This document shows, piece after piece, positions 8,360 through 16,993 of a stretch of DNA of 25,566 nucleotides. The position numbers and the translations under genes are program-made. Below the pieces are notes generated by a model. The model saw nothing but the letters and a program-made list of their open reading frames with translations. It was not told the DNA's origin and did no database searches. Origin of the DNA: Anaerolineae bacterium (GTDB lineage Bacteria > Chloroflexota > Anaerolineae > B4-G1 > SLSP01); the NCBI GenBank assembly GCA_018055515.1, contig JAGPHL010000009.1, positions 1 to 25,566 on the forward strand, in the 5' to 3' direction. The stretch's first letter is position 1. Each line of letters begins with the position of its first letter.

Positions 8360-9379
8360 ATGAAAAAGCGCATTTACATCGCCTACACCGGGGGGACCAT
8401 GGGTATGCAGGGGACTTCGAGCGGATATGCCCCCGCTCCCGGCTTCCTGGAGGCGCAGCTGGCAGCGCTGCCAGAGTTGCGTTCCCCCCTCGTGCCCGAA
8501 TACGACATCCACGAGTACACGCCGCTGCTGGATTCTTCCAACATCACGCCGGCAGAATGGCAGTACATCGCTCAGGACATCGCCGCGCATGACGAGGACT
8601 ACGACGGGTTCATCGTGCTGCACGGGACGGATACGATGGCGTACACGGCCTCGGCACTGGCGTTCATGCTGCAGGGATTGCGCAAACCCGTCATCCTCAC
8701 CGGCTCGCAGATCCCGCTCTATGAAGTGCGCAACGACGCCCGCGAAAATCTCATCACCGCGCTGCTGCTCGCGGCCAACTACCCCATCCCCGAAGTCTGC
8801 CTCTATTTTGGGGACGTGCTGCTGCGAGGCTGTCGCGCGAGCAAAATCAACGCCGTGGGCTTCGACGCCTTCGCCTCGCCCAATTACCCCCCGCTGGGCA
8901 CCGTCGGCATCGAAATCACAATCAACTGGAAGGCCATCCGTCCGCTCCCCTCCATGCCCGACACTCTCGAAGTGCGCCCCATCCAACCGGCGCGCATCGG
9001 CGTCCTGCACCTGTTCCCCGGCATGCCCACGGAGTACTTCCAGACGGTGCTGGAAGCGCCGCTACAAGGACTGGTGCTGAAAGCCTACGGGGTCGGCAAC
9101 GGGCCGACGAACGACCCGGCCTTCATGGACTCGCTACGCGAAGCGACACGGCGCGGTATGGTCATCGTGGACTGCACCCAATGCCTCAAGGGCAGCGTGA
9201 ACCTCCACGGCTACGCCACCGGCTCGGCGCTGGCGGAAGCGGGCGTGCTCAGCGGCTACGACATGACCGTTGAGGCAGCGTTGGCGAAGCTCTTCTATCT
9301 CTTCAGCCAGGAATACCCCCTCCCCACGCTCCGGCGCCTGATGCAGAGCGACCTGCGCGGCGAGCTGACGTCAGGCTGA
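8360..9379 (+). CDS. ansA: L-asparaginase, cytoplasmic type I
   Basis: Hydrolyses L-asparagine to aspartate and ammonia. The 339 residues match the length and order of E. coli AnsA. The first catalytic threonine is in AYTGGTMGM (Thr13), the second nucleophile region is HGTDTMAYTASAL (Thr90-Asp91), and DSSNIT at 58-63 provides a substrate-binding serine. GFDAFASPN and the C-terminal GYATGSALAEAGV and DMTVEAALAKL blocks are also conserved. There is no signal peptide, so it is cytoplasmic. Start chosen at ATG 8360, where similarity begins and a GGAGATCAGGT purine-rich stretch precedes it; a longer reading from 8318 crosses the promoter palindrome and is unlikely. It is transcribed divergently from the toast-rack gene and converges on the hydrolase gene, with 38 bp between their stops. 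Confidence 0.96.
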   Translation: MKKRIYIAYTGGTMGMQGTSSGYAPAPGFLEAQLAALPELRSPLVPEYDIHEYTPLLDSSNITPAEWQYIAQDIAAHDEDYDGFIVLHGTDTMAYTASALAFMLQGLRKPVILTGSQIPLYEVRNDARENLITALLLAANYPIPEVCLYFGDVLLRGCRASKINAVGFDAFASPNYPPLGTVGIEITINWKAIRPLPSMPDTLEVRPIQPARIGVLHLFPGMPTEYFQTVLEAPLQGLVLKAYGVGNGPTNDPAFMDSLREATRRGMVIVDCTQCLKGSVNLHGYATGSALAEAGVLSGYDMTVEAALAKLFYLFSQEYPLPTLRRLMQSDLRGELTSG

Positions 9380-9417
9380 ACGTCGCGAGCGGCCATGGCG
9401 CCCCGACACACCTCGCG

Positions 9418-10491
9418 TCACTTCAAATAACGGTCGAAGAAAGCGAGGGTGCGCTCCATGAAGAGCGCGTCCCCCTCCCCGCGGAAAGTGTGGGGCAGGC
9501 CGCTGTAGGTGAAGCACTCCACGGTCTTGCCCAACGCCTGCAACCGCGCGCACAGATCCAGCGACCATTCCAGTGGGACGGTCGTGTCAGCGTCGCTGTG
9601 ATGGATGCTCACCGCGGCCTGGATGCGCTCCAGGTGAAAGAGCGGCGCAATCCGTTCCAGATCGGCCTCCGAGACGGCGAGCTCTTCCTCGCCGCGCGTT
9701 CCGCCTGACCAGTAGCGGACCCGTTCATAATTGAGCCTCTCGTCGGCGCTCATCGAGCCGTAGAGCACGGCCGCGCGGATTCCCGGATCTACCGTGATGA
9801 CGCGAATCGCCGCGCCGCCTCCCATGCTGTGCCCCCAAATACCCACGCGCGCGCCGTCCGCCCGCGCCAGCAATCCGGGCTGTCCCGCCGTCTCCCGCAC
9901 GAGCGCCAACAGATTGAGCGTATCCACGGCAATGCCCACCCGGAAGGGATCGGGGCCGGTATCCGATGGGGGAAAATTGCGCAAATTGGGGTGAATGGCA
10001 ATGTATCCCGCGCGCGCCAGGGCATCCGCATACCGGGTCGTGTAGGCCACCGTGGTGTAGACCTCCGGCGCGATGTAGCCGTGAAGGACCAACACCACTG
10101 GGAAGGGCCCCGCGCCACGCGGCACATTGATGAAGCCGTAGATCGTCAGCCCGTCGCTGGGATAGGTGATCAAGCTGCGCGTAAAGGCCGAGGTGACCGC
10201 GAGCGTGTCCTCAACCGTGATCACGCCGCCGCCGTAGGACCGCGCCGCCAGATCCGCGATCGTCAGACCGGCGTAGGGATCAGGCGTCGGCGTGGGGGAA
10301 GGCGTCGCCGTTGCTGTGGGCGTCGGCGTGGAGGTCGCGGTGGCCGTGGAAGTGGGGATGAGTGTGGACGTCGCTGTCGCTGTCGGGGGAAGCGTGGCGG
10401 TCGGCGGCGTGGGGGTGAGAGCGGGCTCCAGCTGCGGCGCAGTGCAGCCCGCCATCAGCCCCAACAGGATGAGCGTCAGCCACCAGCGCAT
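9418..10491 (-). CDS. Alpha/beta-hydrolase lipoprotein (dienelactone hydrolase / S9-peptidase-like)
   Basis: A 357-residue exported hydrolase. The signal peptide ends LMAGC (Cys16 lipidated). A Thr/Pro/Ala-rich low-complexity linker spans about residues 25-72 and is encoded by a simple-sequence stretch at about 10276-10419. The catalytic fold follows: an oxyanion strand PVVLVLHGYI at 131-140, the nucleophile elbow GHSMGG with Ser222, the acid in SDADTTVP (probably Asp302), and His334 in GLPHTF. This complete triad with an HSDADTTVP block is typical of dienelactone-hydrolase and prolyl-oligopeptidase-like enzymes; the substrate cannot be deduced. ATG at 10491 lies six bases after the stop of the upstream gene. 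Its only purine-rich ribosome site is the GAGGACGAG that encodes that gene's acidic tail, so translation is probably coupled. Confidence 0.88.
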   Translation of the reverse strand: MRWWLTLILLGLMAGCTAPQLEPALTPTPPTATLPPTATATSTLIPTSTATATSTPTPTATATPSPTPTPDPYAGLTIADLAARSYGGGVITVEDTLAVTSAFTRSLITYPSDGLTIYGFINVPRGAGPFPVVLVLHGYIAPEVYTTVAYTTRYADALARAGYIAIHPNLRNFPPSDTGPDPFRVGIAVDTLNLLALVRETAGQPGLLARADGARVGIWGHSMGGGAAIRVITVDPGIRAAVLYGSMSADERLNYERVRYWSGGTRGEEELAVSEADLERIAPLFHLERIQAAVSIHHSDADTTVPLEWSLDLCARLQALGKTVECFTYSGLPHTFRGEGDALFMERTLAFFDRYLK

Positions 10492-10497
10492 GGGGAT

Positions 10498-11208
10498 TTA
10501 CTCGTCCTCGTCCTCATCCTCGTCCTCGATCTCCATCTCCAGCCAGTCCTCTCCCTCTTCAGGTTTCAGGAACATGCCGGTCGCAGGATCAAATGGCGCC
10601 ATGAAGTAATAGCCCTCCGGCCCAAGGAGCCGCTCCAGATGCGCGATGATTTTTGTGGGGTTGTCATACGGTCCGGCGACAAAGAAAGGCTTGCCCTCTA
10701 AACCGCCTACAGGGATCTCCTCAGTGACAGCGGCAGGGTCGGCGTCTCCCAACAAGATGGCGGCTTCGGCATAATCGCGGTGCGGCTGGAACTTGAGGCT
10801 CGCGGCGTAATCCAATCCGGCTTTGATAATGGCGGCCGCGAGGTTCACATCCACCTGGATCATGTCCTGGCGCTCCTGAACGCCTCGCAAAAACCGCTCC
10901 CGGTACTCCTGCGCCGTGGGGAAGGTGGCGATCAGGGCGTTCTTGACCCCCAGACAGGCGCGGTCCACCAGGTAACTGGCAAGCGCCACCATGCCGGTAA
11001 TCGGGTCGCGCCGCGCGAGCACAACCTGATTGAGTTGCATCGGATCTCGCCAGTCCCGATTGACCCAGCATTCCATCACCGGCCACGTCGCCGCCAGGCG
11101 CAACTGCGCCTTGCGCCCCATCACAGGCCGACTGCGCTGCTGCGCTTTCTGCTTTTTGCGTTTAGCGGCCTTGCGTTCCAGTTTTTGTTGTCGTTTATTG
11201 GGTGACAT
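10498..11208 (-). CDS. Hypothetical protein with basic N-terminus and acidic repeat tail
   Basis: Not recognised as a named family. The 236-residue protein starts with a strongly basic stretch (MSPNKRQQKLERKAAKRKKQK) that looks like a nucleic-acid or ribosome-binding extension. The core at about 42-110 is rich in conserved-looking residues (MECWVNRDW, VVLARRDP, MVALASYLVDRACLGVKNAL), and the end is an acidic run (EIEDEDEDEDEDE) written in GAGGAC hexamers. No signal peptide or membrane segment. ATG 11208 is chosen because the reading from 11313 would translate the heptamer array into the repeated peptide THYP; the ribosome site at 11208 is weak (AAGG). It lies between the valyl-tRNA synthetase and the coupled hydrolase on the same strand. 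Confidence 0.7.
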   Translation of the reverse strand: MSPNKRQQKLERKAAKRKKQKAQQRSRPVMGRKAQLRLAATWPVMECWVNRDWRDPMQLNQVVLARRDPITGMVALASYLVDRACLGVKNALIATFPTAQEYRERFLRGVQERQDMIQVDVNLAAAIIKAGLDYAASLKFQPHRDYAEAAILLGDADPAAVTEEIPVGGLEGKPFFVAGPYDNPTKIIAHLERLLGPEGYYFMAPFDPATGMFLKPEEGEDWLEMEIEDEDEDEDE

Positions 11209-11236
11209 GATAGTTCGCCCTTCAATGCAAGTAATG

Positions 11237-11292
11237 TGATGGGTAATGGGTAATGGGTAATGGGTAATGAGTAATGGGTAATGAGTAATGGG
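11237..11292. repeat. Heptanucleotide tandem repeat (TAATGGG-type, 8 units)
   Basis: Eight seven-base units in perfect register: TGATGGG, three TAATGGG, then TAATGAG, TAATGGG, TAATGAG, TAATGGG. The array fills about half of the 115 bp gap between the bacterial-type valS stop and the next start. There are no spacers, so it is not CRISPR. Confidence 0.9.
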
Positions 11293-11323
11293 GGATGGAA
11301 TTGGAACCACCACCCTTCACCCG

Positions 11324-14011
<2,688 letters not shown>

Positions 14012-14028
14012 TGAGTGCTCCTAAAAAA

Positions 14029-14060
14029 TAGTCAATTAGTCAGGTAGTCTTGTAGTCAGA
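14029..14060. repeat. Octanucleotide tandem repeat (TAGTCANN, 4 units)
   Basis: Four eight-base units in register: TAGTCAAT, TAGTCAGG, TAGTCTTG, TAGTCAGA. They lie in the short leader of the bacterial-type valS, directly upstream of its ribosome site. The invariant part is TAGTC. Confidence 0.8.
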
Positions 14061-14075
14061 AATTTCCCATTACGT

Positions 14076-14777
14076 TTAGGGACGATATCCAAAATGTTGT
14101 TCAAGGTTTTGACATTCTGCTGGCAATTGTGCATCAAGAGCCTGGAAAAACCGCTTGATGGCAGCAAGAACTTCTTCGCAAAAACCTTTTCTGAAGATAA
14201 TCTCAGGCTCTCCATCAGTGTCAGAGTAGAAGGTATCCAAATAGGAATTACCCTCAATGAACCGCATAAGATTTATGTTTTTAGGGTTTAGAAATCCTTG
14301 ATTATGTGCGATCAGATTGCGCAACTGGGCATAAAGAGAAAAGTTTTTCCACTCACTTATCCCTTGGACATCAATGCCCCCTAACTTTTCAAGATACTTT
14401 CGATATTGATCTATATACCCGCTTCCAGCTATATCTTCTAACAAAACTGGAGGCGCCTTTTCTCTTTCTACACAAAGGCACCTTTTTCTTAAGCTATCCT
14501 CAAGCAATGAATAAATAGTTAAAAAGAAAGATCGTCTCAATAGATTAGGGAAGAGGTGTTCTGCGATAAAAACGCCCTCTTCCAGATATTGTTTTACATC
14601 AGGTTCTTCTTGTTCATCATATTCTTTTAGAACTTTATGCTCATTATGCTCTAGCAAATCCTCCATAATTGACAGAGACCAACCAAGATAATCTAGCAGG
14701 ATATCCAGTTGACTTGGGAATTCCCACGCAACAGACTGCCCACCAAGAAAATCAAAGATGCTGGGTAATGTTTCCAT
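14076..14777 (-). CDS. HEPN-domain protein (putative ribonuclease)
   Basis: A 233-residue, mostly alpha-helical protein with no signal peptide. The key feature is RNLIAH at 153-158, following a helix (EWKNFSLYAQL): an Rx4H motif preceded by aromatic and hydrophobic positions, the signature of HEPN domains. A second helical bundle at about 68-100 (FIAEHLFPNLLRRSFFLTIYSLLEDSLRKRC) would be the partner helix pair. In HEPN toxins the Arg and His form the RNase site, often against tRNA or mRNA. No other domain was identified. The gene is visibly more AT-rich than its neighbours, suggesting transfer. It starts 20 bases after the methyltransferase stop (GGAGG is ten bases before ATG 14777), so it is probably in the restriction-modification operon, and valS follows 64 bp later. 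RNase activity is inferred from the motif. Confidence 0.7.
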   Translation of the reverse strand: METLPSIFDFLGGQSVAWEFPSQLDILLDYLGWSLSIMEDLLEHNEHKVLKEYDEQEEPDVKQYLEEGVFIAEHLFPNLLRRSFFLTIYSLLEDSLRKRCLCVEREKAPPVLLEDIAGSGYIDQYRKYLEKLGGIDVQGISEWKNFSLYAQLRNLIAHNQGFLNPKNINLMRFIEGNSYLDTFYSDTDGEPEIIFRKGFCEEVLAAIKRFFQALDAQLPAECQNLEQHFGYRP

Positions 14778-14797
14778 AACCGCTCATCCTCCAAAGT

Positions 14798-16000
14798 TTA
14801 CTTTTCTGCACTAACCTGAAATTCAAACAGCTCCTTTTTTGAGTTGCGCTTGCGGAGGCATTGCACCTCAACGTCTGCGAAACCCGTCGCTTCGAGCATG
14901 GCAGCGTAAATCTGCTCCACGGGAATGAGCGTCTCGTAAAATCTGGAGTTCCCCACGATGTAGAATACTTTGCCGCCCGGCGCAAGAGCCTTGTACACGC
15001 CCTGTAAATGTTGCGCCATATCCTCGAAGTAGCGATGCACATAATTCGCCAACACAGGGCTCTGTTGCTCGATGGCGGCGATGAGCGCAGAGAACTCAGG
15101 ATAGGGAATTTTTGCTCCGTCCGGCTGCCATGTTTGCAACCGGCTGGTGGCGATGCCCCAGGTACCACCAATGGCCTGCCAATCCAGCTCACCGGCCTCC
15201 CGTCCATCACTCAAGTAACCCAACCAGTACATGTAAGGGCGCAACTCACGGATGTAACTCATTCGGTTTGGATAAGGTGGCGAGGTAATGACGCCATCAT
15301 ACTGTGCGTCCGTAGAAATCGTGCGTGAGTCGGCTTGCATCACGCGGACCTGCCCGGCGAGCGGCGTCGCGGCAGTCTTAGCAAGTCGTACCGCCGTGCT
15401 GACGAAATGCTCCAGCATCCGCTGGCGGTCATCAAAAAGGCCCAACTGCCCGCTGTATCCGTTTTTGAATGACATGGATTGATGATCAAAGGCAGCATTC
15501 GACCAGGCGATGAGCGTATTGCAGAACGCCACCAACAGCAAGTCCTTGGCCGGCGCCGGGTCAGGGAGTACCTCATGCAGCGCATGATAGAGCTGGGCCA
15601 ACGTCATCAGCCGTTCTTCATCCCACCAGCGCGTGATGTTGTGAATCGGCGGCGTCCAGAGCTTTCCGTCATAAGGCTCGGAAGCGCGGCCGGCAATCTC
15701 AACGGCAGCAACGCGCGCTTCATGCAGCGCCTCCGGCGCATAGCGCGCCGTCTTGACTCGCGCCAGCCAGACCAGAAATGGGTTAATGTCCAACAAGTCA
15801 CAGCTCACACCGCGCTCTGCGCACACCAAGCCCGTCGTACCACTGCCCGAAAACGGATCAAGTACATACCGGATGTCAGGGTGCTGATCGAGAATTTGCT
15901 CGACCAGTCTGATTGAGTAAGCCGGCGTCAAACGTAGCCATCCGTGACGGCCTGCCTTCAAGTTGTATTTGAACGTCAACTCCGCGCGTTGCTCACCCAT
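14798..16000 (-). CDS. DNA methyltransferase, probable N4-cytosine type
   Basis: S-adenosylmethionine-dependent DNA base methyltransferase of 400 residues, predicted modification partner of the endonuclease at 15993-16814. The SAM-binding motif DPFSGSGTT is at 48-56, followed by an acidic strand end (LLDINPF at 69-75). The catalytic motif is TSPPYPNRMSY with SPPY at 240-243; SPPY favours m4C rather than m6A. A long segment between the two motifs (about 60-235) could hold target recognition. The C-terminus has LAPGGKVFYIVGNS, a usual late motif. Start chosen at ATG 16000 because it overlaps the endonuclease stop by eight bases (ATGGGTGA), a coupled arrangement; a reading from 16042 overlaps much further without support. 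The methylated sequence cannot be read from the protein. Confidence 0.9.
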   Translation of the reverse strand: MGEQRAELTFKYNLKAGRHGWLRLTPAYSIRLVEQILDQHPDIRYVLDPFSGSGTTGLVCAERGVSCDLLDINPFLVWLARVKTARYAPEALHEARVAAVEIAGRASEPYDGKLWTPPIHNITRWWDEERLMTLAQLYHALHEVLPDPAPAKDLLLVAFCNTLIAWSNAAFDHQSMSFKNGYSGQLGLFDDRQRMLEHFVSTAVRLAKTAATPLAGQVRVMQADSRTISTDAQYDGVITSPPYPNRMSYIRELRPYMYWLGYLSDGREAGELDWQAIGGTWGIATSRLQTWQPDGAKIPYPEFSALIAAIEQQSPVLANYVHRYFEDMAQHLQGVYKALAPGGKVFYIVGNSRFYETLIPVEQIYAAMLEATGFADVEVQCLRKRNSKKELFEFQVSAEK

Positions 16001-16814
16001 CTTGATTTTCCGGCTCCAACAAAGCCTTGAGAATATCTGCAATTATTGTCTGCAATGCCTTCGCATTGCGACGGAAGAATCCAGCCCAATCATAACCCAC
16101 GATCTGTTCGACAAAGGCATAGGTTGAAAGATATGGCGATGTTGTCAAATCTCCATGGAGAATCAACCATTTGGCATGAGTATAACGCTCCACGATGTCA
16201 CTATCAATTTGCGTGGAAAGCACCAACAAAACAGGGAGATACCCTTGCGAATAAGCGGTCGCCGCGTTCATCAAATCGGCATTTTGACGCTTGGAATCCT
16301 TACTTTTATAGCCCTGACGTACCTCAAATACGGCACCCTTGAGCACTGCCGCGATTTCGGGCGCAACATCAAGTCGTCGAGCAGCTTCCCGAAGCCATGA
16401 AGCAATGCCATGGCGCTTTGCATTATCCTGGATGTCATCTAAATTAACGCGCGCATCAAGAGATAAGCGACGACTGCGCCCCTCGCTCATGCTCATATAG
16501 GACCACGCGATTTGCGCTGTCGTCAACCCCAGCTGATCTTGCAAGATCTGCCGAAACAATACCTCGCTACCCAGTCCAATCTGGCGATAGACCGAGGTGA
16601 TCCCGCCTGCGGCCCGATGCGCAGCATACACGAGAGGATCATTCAAGCCAAACCAACTGTAGAATGGATCTGTACCGTAGAGTTGCTGAAAAGCCTCGAG
16701 CGAAACCGGCTTCCCCTGCCCAAAAGCCGGTTTATAAGCCTTGCAGGTTGTGATGTGGCCAACAATGATGTTCAAATATGGTTCATCAAAAGACAAAGCC
16801 GCGTTCGTCTTCAT
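15993..16814 (-). CDS. Probable type II restriction endonuclease
   Basis: A 273-residue protein encoded just upstream of, and overlapping, the DNA methyltransferase. Identification rests on this context and on a PD-(D/E)xK-like core: an acidic stretch LSLDARVNLDDIQDN at about 117-131, then GAVFEVRQGYKSKDSK at 160-175, a strand with Glu164 followed by a Lys-rich loop, and RQNADLMNAATAY. A nuclease of this kind would cut unmodified DNA at the site protected by the adjacent enzyme. No signal peptide or membrane segment. ATG 16814 follows a good AAAGGAG ribosome site five bases away, which rules out the open extension to 16853. Base composition is less GC-rich than the flanking synthetase genes. 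I do not recognise a named isoschizomer family, so the call is tentative. Confidence 0.6.
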   Translation of the reverse strand: MKTNAALSFDEPYLNIIVGHITTCKAYKPAFGQGKPVSLEAFQQLYGTDPFYSWFGLNDPLVYAAHRAAGGITSVYRQIGLGSEVLFRQILQDQLGLTTAQIAWSYMSMSEGRSRRLSLDARVNLDDIQDNAKRHGIASWLREAARRLDVAPEIAAVLKGAVFEVRQGYKSKDSKRQNADLMNAATAYSQGYLPVLLVLSTQIDSDIVERYTHAKWLILHGDLTTSPYLSTYAFVEQIVGYDWAGFFRRNAKALQTIIADILKALLEPENQDG

Positions 16815-16841
16815 GCGATCTCCTTTAGTGCCCTCTGCTTT

Positions 16842-16850
16842 ATTGTACCA
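16842..16850 (-). promoter_or_regulatory. Extended -10 promoter of the restriction-modification/HEPN operon
   Basis: On the minus strand TGGTACAAT is an extended -10 element (TG-n-TACAAT) 28 bp before the endonuclease ATG. No strong -35 is seen, as is common with extended -10 promoters. It would give the cassette its own transcription independent of the upstream valS. Confidence 0.4.
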
Positions 16851-16892
16851 CACTCCCCTGTCGCAACCTCATTCCATCAATTCTTCCGCCAC

Positions 16893-16991
16893 TCATGTCC
16901 AGGGCCAGACGTTCCAATCAGCTACCGGCCCGGCCTGGATGGGGTTATTCAGGATGTACGCCGCTGCACGCTCAAACTCCTGCGGCACGGC
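16893..16991 (-). pseudogene. C-terminal remnant of a REP-associated tyrosine transposase (RAYT, IS200-like)
   Basis: Minus-strand translation of this otherwise noncoding gap gives AVPQEFERAAAYILNNP, then IQAGPVADWNVWPWT and a TGA stop. The pattern FERAxxYIxNNPxxAGxVxDWxxWPW is the standard C-terminus of RAYT/Y1 transposases. No catalytic HUH or tyrosine part is present: upstream the reading frame runs straight into the 3' end of the second valS in another frame. It begins three bases beyond that gene's stop codon, so the rest of the element has been lost. The product is not functional. Confidence 0.65.
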
Positions 16992-16993
16992 TT

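Noticed and set aside
11237..11292. Possible CRISPR array
   Set aside because: The units are 7 bp and directly abutting with no spacers, and no cas genes are nearby.
11209..11313. Extension of the hypothetical protein through the heptamer array
   Set aside because: The peptide would be a translation of the tandem repeat (ITHYPLLITHYP) and lacks a ribosome site.
14012..14075. Search for a T-box or terminator hairpin ahead of the bacterial-type valS
   Set aside because: The gap is too short and holds only octamer repeats and a ribosome site.
16001..16042. Longer methyltransferase start at 16042
   Set aside because: It would overlap the endonuclease by about 50 bp and add residues before the conserved start. 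ATG 16000 gives a typical coupled overlap.
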